64,000 nt of DNA from an uncultured Faecalicatena sp. (GCA_948468385.1 CAOKHZ010000001.1:62001-126000), one strand, 5' to 3'. Shown: positions 10,034 through 19,064, counted from the first letter of the stretch. Notes: generated by a model from the sequence alone, not told the origin. Made by a program: numbers and translations.

Positions 10034-10912
10034 ATGACGGACGTAAAGGAAATGAAAGATCGAATGACCCAGCGGCAGATGAAACGATGGATGCAAGGAT
10101 TTGGTTTGGTCTATTTGCTATTATTATTGGGGCTTTTCCTATGGATGCAGGAGCAGCAAACCCCTGAACAGGCAAAGCAGGGACAAATGAATGCGGGATG
10201 GCCGGATTTTGAAGTGGCGGAGGAAGGTGCCAAAGAGACACAAGGCGGCATCGGCCAGGCAGAAGATGATGGAGGCCGTTTGACGACGGACGACGACCAG
10301 GCAAAAGACGGCGACGGGCAGATGACGGAAGAAGGTGAACGGAGGGCGGAACGGCCGAAGATCGCCCTTACGTTTGACGACGGGCCGAACGCGCGGTGGA
10401 CCCCCATGTTGTTGGACGGGTTGAAGGAACGTTCCGTGAAAGCGACTTTTTTCTTGATCGGGGTGAATATAGAAAAAGATGACAATGCCGAAATCGTGAA
10501 GCGGATGTGGGAAGAAGGGCATTTGATTGGAAATCACACATATCATCATGTGGAGATCACGAAAGTCAGTGACAAGGCGGCATTGAAAGAGCTTGCCACG
10601 ACGAACGAGCTGATTTTAGAAATTACCGGAGAACCGGTGGAGTACATGCGGCCTCCGTTCGGGTCTTGGCAGAAGACTTTGGAGGAAAAGCTGCACGTAT
10701 TGCCGGTGCTGTGGACGGTGGATCCGCTTGACTGGAAAACAAACGACGCGGATAAGGTGGTCGAACGTGTGGTGAAAAACGTAAAGGAAAACGACATCAT
10801 CCTATTGCATGACTGTTATGAAAGTTCGGTGGAGGCCGCGTTGAAAATCGTGGACATTTTAACGGAGCAGGGGTACGAGTTCGTGACGGTGGACGAACTG
10901 ATAATGGGTTAG
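10034..10912 (+). CDS. Membrane-anchored polysaccharide deacetylase (NodB domain)
   Basis: Carbohydrate esterase family 4 enzyme, probably removing N-acetyl groups from cell-wall polysaccharide outside the cell. Of 292 residues, about 22-38 form a single membrane anchor, about 40-105 are a charged Asp/Glu/Gln-rich linker, and the rest is the NodB domain. Catalytic motifs are intact: ALTFDDGPN (D115, D116), NHTYHH (metal-binding H168 and H172), RPPFGS, VDPLDW and ILLHD. The ribosome site before the ATG at 10034 is weak, and in-frame ATGs at 10052 and 10064 are alternatives that keep the membrane segment. Substrate (peptidoglycan or another polymer) is not determined. Confidence 0.9.
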   Translation: MTDVKEMKDRMTQRQMKRWMQGFGLVYLLLLLGLFLWMQEQQTPEQAKQGQMNAGWPDFEVAEEGAKETQGGIGQAEDDGGRLTTDDDQAKDGDGQMTEEGERRAERPKIALTFDDGPNARWTPMLLDGLKERSVKATFFLIGVNIEKDDNAEIVKRMWEEGHLIGNHTYHHVEITKVSDKAALKELATTNELILEITGEPVEYMRPPFGSWQKTLEEKLHVLPVLWTVDPLDWKTNDADKVVERVVKNVKENDIILLHDCYESSVEAALKIVDILTEQGYEFVTVDELIMG

Positions 10913-10963
10913 GAAAGTTCGAAAGAACCACACTAACGGCGACGACGTGTATCGCGCGGTCAT

Positions 10964-11005
10964 AGATGTTCGGTGGACATCTGTTCATGACGAACTGAAG
11001 CGGAG
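10964..11005 (+). repeat. Structured intergenic repeat, copy B
   Basis: Two consecutive stem-loops: AGATGT/ACATCT around TCGGTGG (10964-10982), and GTTC/GAAC around ATGAC (10983-10995), ending in AAGCGGAG. A related sequence with different but still pairing stems lies at 34874-34915. It sits between the deacetylase and rarA on the coding strand. Not a T-tract terminator. Confidence 0.5.
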
Positions 11006-11071
11006 TGTAGACAGCACTTAAAGTACAAGTGCCAAGTGCTCATAACGAACTCAAAGTAAGGAGAAGGTACG

Positions 11072-12388
11072 ATGGATTTGTTTGATTACATGAGGGAAAC
11101 GAAGCAGGAGAAAGAGTCCCCGTTGGCGTCAAGGATGCGCCCGGAGACGCTTGAGGAAGTGGTGGGGCAGCAGCATATTATCGGGAAGGATAAGCTGCTT
11201 TACCGTGCCATCAAGGCGGACAAGCTTGGCTCGATCATATTTTACGGCCCTCCGGGAACCGGGAAAACGACGTTGGCAAAGGTCATCGCCCATACGACCA
11301 GTGCCAGGTTCGAGCAGATTAACGCCACGGTGGCGGGCAAGAAGGACATGGAGGAAGTGGTGAAGTCCGCCAAGGACTTGCTCGGGATGTACCAGCAAAA
11401 AACCATTCTTTTTATTGACGAGATTCATCGCTTTAACAAGGGACAACAAGATTACCTGCTCCCGTTCGTGGAGGACGGCACGATTACGCTGATCGGGGCG
11501 ACGACGGAAAATCCTTATTTCGAGGTGAACGGGGCATTGTTGTCACGTTCCAGCGTGTTCGAATTGTACCCGTTGGAAAAGGAAGACGTGAAAAAGCTCC
11601 TCGTGCGGGCGGTGCAAGACGAGAAAAAAGGTATGGGAAGCTTTCGTGCGGACATTACCGAGGAGGCACTGGATTTTTTGGCGGACATTTCCGGCGGAGA
11701 TGCCAGAAACGCGTTGAACGCGGTGGAACTGGGAGTTTTGACGACAGAACGCGGGCAGGACGGAATCATCCATATCACGCGGGACGTGGCTTCGGAGTGC
11801 ATACAGAAGCGAGTCGTGCGCTATGACAAGACGGGCGACAACCATTATGACACGATATCGGCTTTCATCAAGAGTATGCGGGGGTCGGATCCGGACGCGG
11901 CGGTTTATTATCTGGCGAAGATGCTCTACGCGGGCGAGGACGTGAAATTCATCGCCAGACGCATCATGATTTGTGCCGCCGAGGACGTGGGATGCGCGGA
12001 TCCGATGGCCCTGACGGTGGCGACGGCGGCGGCCCAGGCCGTGGAGCGTGTCGGAATGCCCGAATCCCAAATCATCCTTTCGGAGGCGGTGTTGTATGTG
12101 GCGGGCGCGCCCAAGAGCAACTCGGCGGTGAACGCGATTTCGGCGGCAAACGAGTCCGTGAGAACGGTGAAGACGACGGTGCCGACACATTTGCAGGACG
12201 CGCATTATAAAGGAGCGTACAAGCTCGGGCATGGAGTCGGGTATGAGTACGCGCATGATTTTCCCAATCATTTTTCCAAGCAACAGTATTTGCCCGACGA
12301 AATCAAAGACGCCCGGTTTTACGAGCCGGGCGACCTCGGGTATGAAAAGCAGATAAAAGAACGGCTACAAAAGCTGCGAGAGCAGTGA
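11072..12388 (+). CDS. rarA: Replication-associated recombination protein RarA (MgsA), AAA+ ATPase
   Basis: Acts at stalled replication forks; a clamp-loader-like ATPase. It has 438 residues, the family length. Walker A is GPPGTGKTT (residues 59-67), Walker B ILFIDEIHRFNKGQQD, then sensor-1 LIGATTENPYFEVN and sensor-2 SGGDARNALNA. The C-terminal MgsA tetramerisation domain includes AAEDVGCADP and the family ending YEYAHDFPNHF. ATG at 11072 has AAGGAGAAGG upstream. Its last 24 bp overlap the convergent DUF4364 gene. Confidence 0.95.
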   Translation: MDLFDYMRETKQEKESPLASRMRPETLEEVVGQQHIIGKDKLLYRAIKADKLGSIIFYGPPGTGKTTLAKVIAHTTSARFEQINATVAGKKDMEEVVKSAKDLLGMYQQKTILFIDEIHRFNKGQQDYLLPFVEDGTITLIGATTENPYFEVNGALLSRSSVFELYPLEKEDVKKLLVRAVQDEKKGMGSFRADITEEALDFLADISGGDARNALNAVELGVLTTERGQDGIIHITRDVASECIQKRVVRYDKTGDNHYDTISAFIKSMRGSDPDAAVYYLAKMLYAGEDVKFIARRIMICAAEDVGCADPMALTVATAAAQAVERVGMPESQIILSEAVLYVAGAPKSNSAVNAISAANESVRTVKTTVPTHLQDAHYKGAYKLGHGVGYEYAHDFPNHFSKQQYLPDEIKDARFYEPGDLGYEKQIKERLQKLREQ

Positions 12389-12877
12389 GGCGTAAATCTG
12401 CTGGCTCTTGTTCGTCCAGTTGGCGGAGATGGCCTTGGCCTCCGTCTCGGTGGGAACGACGAGTTTTAAGTCGACCAGGTCGACCCCGTCTTCCGTGATT
12501 TTGCAGCGCACTTCATATTCATGGGTGGAAGTCAGGTAATAGTCCGCCCGCACGGAGGACTCGGATTTCAGGTCGTAGGATTTTTCACGGAAGAAGTCGT
12601 TTATATCCTTCCGGATGGGGGCGGACAAGCTGCCGCGCAACACGGAAATGGTTTCCGTCCCGTATGCGGTCAGGTGGTAGAGCGTCCTGCTGTGCGTACG
12701 TTCGGAGCGAATCATTCCTAATCGAAGAAGCTCGGACAATGCGTCCTGCAGTTTGAAATAGGTAGTGTAGCCCTTTTCTAGGAGAAATTCGGAAATCTGG
12801 GCCGTGGTCAGCGGAAAGTCCACCTTGTCCAGCATATATAGAATGATTAATTTATATAAGGTCAGTGTCTCGGTCAT
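12365..12877 (-). CDS. DUF4364 family winged-helix protein
   Basis: A 170-residue protein of a clostridial family of unknown function. The first 80 residues look like a winged helix (LPLTTAQISEFLLEKGYTTY, LSELLRLGMI), which suggests DNA binding. The remainder is an alpha/beta domain with EYEVRCKITEDGVDLVDLKL. It overlaps the 3' end of rarA by 24 bp (convergent) and the upstream YtqA-like gene by 26 bp (same strand), so it is the last gene of the leftward operon. Function in regulation is inferred only from the fold. Confidence 0.85.
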   Translation of the reverse strand: MTETLTLYKLIILYMLDKVDFPLTTAQISEFLLEKGYTTYFKLQDALSELLRLGMIRSERTHSRTLYHLTAYGTETISVLRGSLSAPIRKDINDFFREKSYDLKSESSVRADYYLTSTHEYEVRCKITEDGVDLVDLKLVVPTETEAKAISANWTNKSQQIYASLLSQLL

Positions 12878-13796
12878 GGTACTCCTTTCCCTGCCAGATA
12901 TCCTTTTCCTTTAAATGGCGGTGCAGTTCGTTTAACACGCTTCGCTTGTTCTTGGTCCAAAGCGGCGCGATAAGCAAGTCCTTTGGCCCGTCCCCGGTCA
13001 GGCGGTGTATCGTGACGCTTGGCCGCAGCCTGGCGATACAATCGCTAACAAGCTCCACGTATTCCTCCAGGGTGGGAACCGCAAAAGCGTGCCTTTCATA
13101 CAAGGCGGCGAGGTCGGTGCCTGCCAGCACGTGTAAAAGTTGGAGCTTGATGCCTTGTACGTCATGGCGGTTCAAATAATCAATCGTTTCAATCATCATT
13201 TCTTTTGATTCGCCCGGAAGCGCGAGAATCGTGTGGACAATCACGGCGATGCCGCGTTTTCGCAGTTCATATACGGCTCGTTCAAAAACGGGCAAATCAT
13301 ATCCACGGCGAATCCATGCGGCGGTCTGCGGGTGGATGGTCTGCAGGCCAAGTTCTACCCAGACCGGCTTCACACGATTGATTTTTTCCAACAAGTCCAG
13401 CACGTCTTTGCCCAAACAGTCCGGTCTCGTGGCAATGGAGAGGATGGCCACGTCTTCGTCCAGAGCCGCTTCCATGTATATCCGCTCCAGTTCGTCCACG
13501 GGGGCGTATGTATTGGTAAAGGCTTGAAAATAAGCGATGAACAAGCGAACCGGGCGTTTTTCCTTCAAGGCCGCCTTTCCCGCTTCAAGCTGGGCGGTGA
13601 CGGAAAGGGACGCGTCCCCGGCAAAGTCGCCGGAACCATCCGCACTGCAAAAAATACATCCGCTTGTCCCAAGCGTCCCGTCCCGGTTTGGGCAGGTCAT
13701 CCCGGCGTTTATCGTAATTTTATAAACCTTTTCCCCATAAGCGCGTTTCATGTCATAATCCACGGAATGGTATCTTTTTTCACCCCAAGCATGCAT
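12852..13796 (-). CDS. Radical SAM protein, TIGR01212 family (YtqA/YhcC type)
   Basis: A 314-residue iron-sulfur enzyme of unknown reaction. The cluster cysteines are in MTCPNRDGTLGTSGCIFCS, the CxnCxxC arrangement characteristic of this family near the N-terminus. Following segments (IAYFQAFTNTYAP, ISIATRPDCL, WVELGLQTI) are typical of the Elp3/MiaB-like half of the superfamily. A GTG one codon upstream of the ATG is also possible; GAAAGGA is 8-10 nt away. It lies 55 bp after malic enzyme on the same strand, and its 3' end overlaps the DUF4364 gene. Confidence 0.9.
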   Translation of the reverse strand: MHAWGEKRYHSVDYDMKRAYGEKVYKITINAGMTCPNRDGTLGTSGCIFCSADGSGDFAGDASLSVTAQLEAGKAALKEKRPVRLFIAYFQAFTNTYAPVDELERIYMEAALDEDVAILSIATRPDCLGKDVLDLLEKINRVKPVWVELGLQTIHPQTAAWIRRGYDLPVFERAVYELRKRGIAVIVHTILALPGESKEMMIETIDYLNRHDVQGIKLQLLHVLAGTDLAALYERHAFAVPTLEEYVELVSDCIARLRPSVTIHRLTGDGPKDLLIAPLWTKNKRSVLNELHRHLKEKDIWQGKEYHDRDTDLI

Positions 13797-13851
13797 CACG
13801 TTCGTCCTTTCAAAGATGTCGGATAGGTTCCCGTGACCGGTCGTTGGAGGG

Positions 13852-15009
13852 TCAGCATTTTGGAATCAGTGCCTTTACCGCGTTACTCACGACCTCGGAG
13901 ACGCGGGGATCGAAGGCTTCCGGCAAAATGTTGTCTTCGTTTAATTCGCCGTCCGGCACGAGCGAGGCGATGGCCTTGGCGGTGGCCAGCTTCATCTCCT
14001 CGGTAATCTGGGTGGCGCGTCCTTCCAACGCCCCGCGGAAAATGCCCGGAAAGGCGACCACGTTGTTCACCTGGTTGGGGAAGTCCGAACGGCCGGTTCC
14101 GACGACCCTCGCCCCGGCGGATTTCGCCAAATCCGGCATGATTTCCGGAACCGGGTTTGCCATGGCAAAAAGGATGGCATCCTTGTTCATGGAGGCGACC
14201 ATTTCGGGGGTCACGATGCCCGGCGCGGACACCCCGACAAAGACATCGGCACCCTTCATGGCATCGGCAAGCGTTCCCGTCTTGTCCTCAAGGTTCGTCA
14301 TCTTGGTCATTTTTTCCTGCATCCAGTTGAGGCCTTTGGAGGATTTTCCGATAATCCCATGAATGTCGCACATGGTGACATGGGAAAAACCATAAGTGAG
14401 CAAAAGCTTCGTGATGGCGATGCCCGCCGAACCGGCCCCGTTTACGACCACGCGGCAGTCCTCCTTGTCCTTCCCGACCACTTTCAGGGCGTTGATGATG
14501 CCGGCCAACACGACGATGGCCGTGCCGTGCTGGTCGTCGTGGAAGACGGGAATGTCCAGCAACTGTTTTAGCCGTTCTTCAATCTCGAAGCAACGCGGGG
14601 CGGAAATGTCTTCTAAGTTAATGCCGCCAAAAGCCGGCGCGATATGTACCACGGTTTTAATGATTTCCTCGGTATCCTGCGTGTCCAGACAAATGGGAAC
14701 CGCGTTGACCCCGCCGAATTCCTTGAATAGGACGGCCTTGCCCTCCATGACCGGCATCGCCGCCTTCGCCCCGATGTTGCCCAACCCCAGGACGGCGCTT
14801 CCGTCCGAGACGACGGCAATGGTGTTGGCCTTGATGGTATACCGATAGGCGGCTTCCGGTTCCTTGGCGATGACCTTGCATGGCTCGGCCACGCCCGGCG
14901 TGTAGGCAATGGCCAGGTCCTCGCGGGAATTTACGCGTGATTTGGCCACGGTCTCAATTTTTCCATTCCATGTTTCATGCATCTGTAACGCTTTTTCAAT
15001 ATTCGTCAT
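13852..15009 (-). CDS. NAD(P)-dependent malic enzyme, short form
   Basis: Oxidatively decarboxylates malate to pyruvate. Its 385 residues match the short bacterial enzymes that lack the phosphotransacetylase domain of E. coli MaeB. Visible segments are the substrate tyrosine region AYTPGVAEPC, VSDGSAVLGLGNIG, the metal-binding FHDDQHGTAIV, VNGAGSAGIAI (Rossmann glycine motif) and FAMANPVPEI. ATG at 15009 is preceded by GAGGTAGGA. Promoter at 15044-15072 on the minus strand. First gene of a leftward three-gene operon whose other members are not obviously metabolic. Cofactor specificity is not resolved. Confidence 0.93.
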   Translation of the reverse strand: MTNIEKALQMHETWNGKIETVAKSRVNSREDLAIAYTPGVAEPCKVIAKEPEAAYRYTIKANTIAVVSDGSAVLGLGNIGAKAAMPVMEGKAVLFKEFGGVNAVPICLDTQDTEEIIKTVVHIAPAFGGINLEDISAPRCFEIEERLKQLLDIPVFHDDQHGTAIVVLAGIINALKVVGKDKEDCRVVVNGAGSAGIAITKLLLTYGFSHVTMCDIHGIIGKSSKGLNWMQEKMTKMTNLEDKTGTLADAMKGADVFVGVSAPGIVTPEMVASMNKDAILFAMANPVPEIMPDLAKSAGARVVGTGRSDFPNQVNNVVAFPGIFRGALEGRATQITEEMKLATAKAIASLVPDGELNEDNILPEAFDPRVSEVVSNAVKALIPKC

Positions 15010-15043
15010 AGTCGTTCCTACCTCTTAAAAAAATTCTTCCTAT

Positions 15044-15072
15044 ATCATAACACGCTTAAAGAGGCAAAGCAA
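15044..15072 (-). promoter_or_regulatory. Promoter of the malic enzyme operon
   Basis: On the minus strand, TTGCTT (15067-15072), 17-bp spacer and TATGAT (15044-15049). It lies about 35 bp before the start codon. Confidence 0.65.
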
Positions 15073-15120
15073 GGCTTGAACAACTTCGGAGAAAAAATTT
15101 TGAAAAAATGAAAAAAAGCT

Positions 15121-15148
15121 TTGCAATTTTCGAATGGTCGTGTATAAT
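15121..15148 (+). promoter_or_regulatory. Distal promoter P1 of rho
   Basis: TTGCAA (15121-15126), 16-bp spacer and perfect TATAAT (15143-15148). A transcript from here would carry a leader of about 180 nt before rho. Confidence 0.65.
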
Positions 15149-15177
15149 AGGAAAAGAAGTTATTTCACTTGAAGTCG

Positions 15178-15220
15178 AATCAGACAATCAGACAATCAGA
15201 AAAAATTGTCCCTCATTGTC
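15178..15220 (+). promoter_or_regulatory. Repeated inverted motif in the rho leader
   Basis: AATCAGAC occurs twice in tandem (from 15178) plus a partial third copy. Within this, GACAAT (15183-15188, 15191-15196) is matched by two ATTGTC copies (15205-15210, 15215-15220). Four alternative stems can form. Located between the two rho promoters, so only in the longer transcript. Confidence 0.5.
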
Positions 15221-15258
15221 CCCAAAACAAATTTTTAAAATTACGTACACATATTTTG

Positions 15259-15286
15259 TTGACATTAAAACTTTGTAGATTAAAGT
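15259..15286 (+). promoter_or_regulatory. Proximal promoter P2 of rho
   Basis: TTGACA (15259-15264), 16-bp spacer and TAAAGT (15281-15286), about 50 bp before the start codon. The 15010-15336 gap thus holds one leftward and two rightward promoters and the inverted motif between the latter. Confidence 0.55.
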
Positions 15287-15336
15287 ATTCTTTCAGGTTA
15301 AATAAACAAGGATAAATATTAGAAAGGAAGAAAAGC

Positions 15337-16752
15337 ATGACGAGAGAGAAGTATGAATCCTTGCCATTGATGACGTTGCGCGAACTGGCAAAAGCAAGAA
15401 AGATGAGAGGAATCACCGTACTTAAAAAGGGCGAGCTGATTGACGCGATGCTTGTGCAGGACGAGAGGGACAAGCAGGCCGGGGCAATCACGCAGGAGGA
15501 AGCCAGCCGCATGAGGAACGCGAAAAGGGAAGAGGCGCAGGAGGCGGCGCGGGAACCGGACGGCGCAAGAGAAGAATCAACCGAGAAACCGAAAAAGGAT
15601 TTGACGGACATCGAGCAGCTTGACAGTGGGAGAACCGTGAGCGGGATTTTGGAGGTCATGCCGGACGGGTTCGGATTCATCCGGAGTGAAAATTATCTGC
15701 CGGGCGAGAACGACGTTTACGTGGCTCCCTCCCAAATTCGTCGTTTCGGCTTGAAAACCGGCGACATACTGAAGGGGAACACGAGGATTAAGACCCAGCA
15801 GGAGAAGTTCAGTGCGCTCTTGTATGTGACGGCCATCAACGGACTTGAACCGTCCGTGGCGATGCAGCGGCACAATTTCGAGGACTTGACACCGATTTTT
15901 CCGAATCAGCGTCTAAAGTTAGAAGGGCCGAAAAGCAGCACGGCGATGCGCATCATGGACTTGCTTTCTCCGATTGGAAAAGGACAGCGCGGCATGATCG
16001 TGTCACCGCCGAAAGCCGGAAAGACGACGCTTTTGAAGGAAGTGGCACTTTCCATTCAGCGTAGTGAGCCGAACATGCACATTTTGATTCTTTTGATTGA
16101 CGAGCGTCCGGAGGAAGTGACCGATATCCGCGAGGCGATTGTCGGGGATAACGTGGAGGTGATTTACTCGACGTTCGACGAGTTGCCGGAGCACCACAAG
16201 CGTGTGTCGGAAATGGTGATTGAGCGGGCGAAGCGTCTGGTGGAGCACGGAAAGGAAGTCGTGATTTTGCTAGACAGCATCACGCGGCTGGCTCGTGCCT
16301 ACAACCTTACGGTTCCGCCGTCAGGAAGGACGCTTTCCGGCGGTCTCGACCCGATGGCACTGCACATGCCGAAGCGTTTCTTTGGCGCCGCGCGCAACAT
16401 GCGCGAGGGCGGCAGCCTCACGGTGCTCGCGACCGCGCTGGTGGATACCGGAAGCAGGATGGATGACGTGATTTACGAGGAGTTCAAGGGGACCGGCAAC
16501 ATGGAGCTGGTGCTTGACCGGAAGCTTCAGGAAAAGCGCGTGTTCCCGGCCATTGACCTTCCGAAATCCGGCACCAGGAGGGATGACTTGCTTCTTACCA
16601 AGGAGGAGCAGGAGGCAGTGTACATCATCCACCGCGCGTTAAACGGCATGAAGGCGGACGAGGCGGTGGACAACCTTTTGAACATGTTTACCCGCACGAG
16701 GGACAACGGGGAATTGATACAGAAGGTGATTAGGCAGAAATATATCGGATAA
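15337..16752 (+). CDS. rho: Transcription termination factor Rho
   Basis: Hexameric RNA helicase that ends transcription. Of 471 residues, 1-50 form the Rho_N helical domain, about 50-85 a charged insert rich in Glu/Ala/Arg, and about 88-160 the RNA-binding cold-shock fold ([20 protein letters not shown]). The rest is the ATPase, with Walker [10 protein letters not shown] (K229), Walker B-like [16 protein letters not shown] and the Q-loop/R-loop region downstream. ATG at 15337 follows GAAAGGAAG. Two promoters and a structured leader precede it, consistent with the autoregulation known for rho elsewhere. Confidence 0.97.
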   Translation: MTREKYESLPLMTLRELAKARKMRGITVLKKGELIDAMLVQDERDKQAGAITQEEASRMRNAKREEAQEAAREPDGAREESTEKPKKDLTDIEQLDSGRTVSGILEVMPDGFGFIRSENYLPGENDVYVAPSQIRRFGLKTGDILKGNTRIKTQQEKFSALLYVTAINGLEPSVAMQRHNFEDLTPIFPNQRLKLEGPKSSTAMRIMDLLSPIGKGQRGMIVSPPKAGKTTLLKEVALSIQRSEPNMHILILLIDERPEEVTDIREAIVGDNVEVIYSTFDELPEHHKRVSEMVIERAKRLVEHGKEVVILLDSITRLARAYNLTVPPSGRTLSGGLDPMALHMPKRFFGAARNMREGGSLTVLATALVDTGSRMDDVIYEEFKGTGNMELVLDRKLQEKRVFPAIDLPKSGTRRDDLLLTKEEQEAVYIIHRALNGMKADEAVDNLLNMFTRTRDNGELIQKVIRQKYIG

Positions 16753-16817
16753 CTCGTTACGATCCCCGTCCGATAAAGTGATAGTGACGAAAAGTGCCAG
16801 AATTTTATAAAAAGAAC

Positions 16818-16846
16818 TTGCAATTGAAGTGCGGGTATGATACAAT
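16818..16846 (+). promoter_or_regulatory. Promoter of rpmE
   Basis: TTGCAA (16818-16823), 17-bp spacer and TACAAT (16841-16846). Confidence 0.7.
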
Positions 16847-16903
16847 GTCAACGTTGTTTAGAGATTATGGTGTCAGTCAGTTTATAATAGAGAGGTGAAA
16901 ATC

Positions 16904-17104
16904 ATGAGAGAAGGAATCCATCCGGAGTACCATCAGGCGACCGTGACCTGCAACTGCGGTAATACGTTCGTGACAGGGTCTACGAACAAGGACATCCACG
17001 TGGAAATTTGTTCCAAGTGCCATCCGTTCTATACGGGACAGCAGAAAGCCGCTCAGGCGCGTGGGCGTGTTGACAAGTTCAATAAGAAATATGGTATGAA
17101 ATAA
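16904..17104 (+). CDS. rpmE: Large ribosomal subunit protein bL31, zinc-binding form
   Basis: A 66-residue protein beginning [10 protein letters not shown]. The cysteines CNC near residues 15-17 and CSKCHPF mark the C+ paralogue that binds zinc, and FYTGQQK is a family signature. A GTG at 16895 is in frame, but GAGAGGTG upstream fits the ATG at 16904 and the family N-terminus. The gene is closely followed by a terminator at 17120. Confidence 0.96.
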   Translation: MREGIHPEYHQATVTCNCGNTFVTGSTNKDIHVEICSKCHPFYTGQQKAAQARGRVDKFNKKYGMK

Positions 17105-17119
17105 GAGTGGAATGTTACA

Positions 17120-17154
17120 GGCTGAGGTGATGGTGCCTCAGCCTATTGTTTTTT
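17120..17154 (+). terminator. Terminator of rpmE
   Basis: GGCTGAGG (17120-17127) pairs with CCTCAGCC (17136-17143), followed by a T-rich tract ATTGTTTTTT. It ends 12 bp before the next ATG. Confidence 0.8.
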
Positions 17155-17166
17155 CGGGAGGACGGC

Positions 17167-18162
17167 ATGAAATCATCAAATATAGGCGGGCAGGCGGTGC
17201 TTGAAGGCGTCATGATGAAAAATGACGACCGATACGCGGTGGCCGTAAGGCGCCCGGACAAAGAAATCGAGGTCTGCGTGGAACGTTATAAAAGCGTTGT
17301 TCCGTGGAGCGAAGTGAAGAAAATCCCATTTATCCGCGGGATTTTTAATTTTGTGGATTCGCTCGTCCTGGGAATGAAGACCATTACCTATTCGGCAAGT
17401 TTTTACGAGGACGAAGCGGAGGACGAAGAGAAGAAGGGGATGACAAGCCAGCAGCTTTTGAAAGAGGAAAAGAAGGAAAAGCTGGTCATGGGGCTGACGA
17501 TGGCGTTTTCCGTCGTGCTGGCAATCGCCATTTTCATGGTGTTGCCTTATTATTTGAGCGGATTTCTGAGAATGTTCACACAGTCAAGGATGATTTTGAC
17601 CATATGCGAAGGCGTTTTGCGGATGCTTATTTTTTTCGCGTACATTTTGTTGGTGTCGAAGATGGAGGACATCCAGAGGACGTTTATGTACCATGGGGCG
17701 GAGCATAAGTGCATCAATTGCATCGAACATGGGTTGGAGCTTAACGTGGAAAACGTGCGTGCAAGTTCCAGGCAGCATAAACGTTGCGGGACTAGTTTTC
17801 TGTTTTTCGTCATGATTGTCAGCATTATTTTCGCGTTTTTCATCACAACGGAGTCGCCCCTTTGTCGGGTACTTTTTCGAATCGCGCTCCTGCCATTAAT
17901 TGCCGGCGTTTCTTATGAAATCATCCGTCTTGCGGGAAATAGCGAGAGCCCGCTTGTCAACGCGCTAAGCAAGCCGGGGCTTTGGGTTCAGAACTTGACG
18001 ACGAGGGAACCGGACGAAGACATGATTGAGGTCGCCATCTGCGCCGTGGAAGCAGTGTTTGACTGGAAGTCTTATATATACGAAAATTTCGGTACATACG
18101 AAAATTTCGGTACATACGAAAATTTTGAAATGAACGATGTCGAAAGCGGGGTGGCGCAATGA
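17167..18162 (+). CDS. DUF1385 integral membrane protein (YqhQ family)
   Basis: A 331-residue protein of a widespread Bacillota family without an assigned reaction. It starts with the family signature SSNIGGQAVLEGVMMK, and has hydrophobic segments at about 110-140, 150-175, 210-232 and 235-255, and the conserved MYHGAEHKCINC motif. ATG at 17167 has GGGAGG upstream; an earlier start would run into the rpmE terminator. Its stop overlaps the prmC start (ATGA). The last 27 residues include three copies of YENFGT-like repeats not expected in the family. The prmC-prfA neighbourhood is standard for Clostridia. Confidence 0.92.
   Translation: MKSSNIGGQAVLEGVMMKNDDRYAVAVRRPDKEIEVCVERYKSVVPWSEVKKIPFIRGIFNFVDSLVLGMKTITYSASFYEDEAEDEEKKGMTSQQLLKEEKKEKLVMGLTMAFSVVLAIAIFMVLPYYLSGFLRMFTQSRMILTICEGVLRMLIFFAYILLVSKMEDIQRTFMYHGAEHKCINCIEHGLELNVENVRASSRQHKRCGTSFLFFVMIVSIIFAFFITTESPLCRVLFRIALLPLIAGVSYEIIRLAGNSESPLVNALSKPGLWVQNLTTREPDEDMIEVAICAVEAVFDWKSYIYENFGTYENFGTYENFEMNDVESGVAQ
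18079..18132 (+). repeat. 18-bp tandem repeat, three copies, inside the DUF1385 gene
   Basis: Units at 18079-18096 and 18097-18114 are identical and encode YENFGT. The third (18115-18132) diverges at its end (YENFEM). The repeat keeps the reading frame and lengthens the C-terminal tail. Confidence 0.85.
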
Positions 18163-19064
18163 GGATGGATGAGGCATATTCGTATGGAAGGCGGGAATTG
18201 GAAGAGGCCGGAGTGGGCGAGGCACAGGTGGATGCATGGTATTTGTTGGAGTATGCGACAAAGCTGTCACGGGCGGATTATTTCAAAGAGCCAAGGCGGG
18301 AATTGACGAAAGAACAAGAGTTGAGATATTTCCTATATATAGAGAAACGGGCACAGCGGATTCCGTTGCAGCACATTACCGGGGAACAAGAGTTTATGGG
18401 ACTCCCCTTTTTAGTCAACGAATTTGTGCTGGTGCCACGTCAGGACACGGAAATCCTTGCGGAAATCGCGTTGGCCTTGTTGAAATCCATTTCCAAGGAG
18501 CGGCAAAAGGACGTTGCAGAACGCGAACCCGTAGCGAGTCCCATGCGTATACTGGATATGGGCACCGGATCGGGCTGCATTTTGCTAAGTCTTTTGCATT
18601 ATATGAAGGAGGACTCGTGCCTTGTCCTGGAGGGAGTCGGGGCGGACATATCCAACGAGGCGCTTCAAGTGGCCAGGGAAAATGCAAAAAGGATGGAATT
18701 GGAAGCCGAATGGGTTCATGGGGACTTGTTTTCCAAAGTGGAAGGCAAATTTCAGGTAATCGTATCCAATCCCCCATATGTCAGGACGGCGGAGTTAGAC
18801 CGCCTGCAGGCGGAGGTGCGTTACCACGACCCGCGAATCGCGTTGGATGGAAATGCGGACGGCTTGTATTTTTATAGGAGAATCGTGGAAGAATGCAAAA
18901 TATACTTGGAGCCGGGCGGACACCTGCTTTTTGAAATCGGACATGACCAGGCCGAGGACGTGGCCGGGATGATGAGGAATGCCGGATTTTCCAAAATCAA
19001 GATAAAAAAGGATTTGGCGGGACTTGACCGGGTCGTCAGCGGCGTGTATGATAGATGTGCGTAA
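18159..19064 (+). CDS. prmC: Release factor glutamine methyltransferase
   Basis: Methylates the glutamine of the GGQ motif in RF1 and RF2 using S-adenosylmethionine. It has 301 residues. The N-terminal helical substrate-binding domain (PLQHITGEQEFMGLPF near residue 70) is followed by the Rossmann methyltransferase with LDMGTGSGCI and the catalytic NPPY motif (N204-Y207). The ATG overlaps the stop of the DUF1385 gene by 4 nt, giving translational coupling. Its substrate prfA lies 88 bp downstream. Confidence 0.95.
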   Translation: MRMDEAYSYGRRELEEAGVGEAQVDAWYLLEYATKLSRADYFKEPRRELTKEQELRYFLYIEKRAQRIPLQHITGEQEFMGLPFLVNEFVLVPRQDTEILAEIALALLKSISKERQKDVAEREPVASPMRILDMGTGSGCILLSLLHYMKEDSCLVLEGVGADISNEALQVARENAKRMELEAEWVHGDLFSKVEGKFQVIVSNPPYVRTAELDRLQAEVRYHDPRIALDGNADGLYFYRRIVEECKIYLEPGGHLLFEIGHDQAEDVAGMMRNAGFSKIKIKKDLAGLDRVVSGVYDRCA

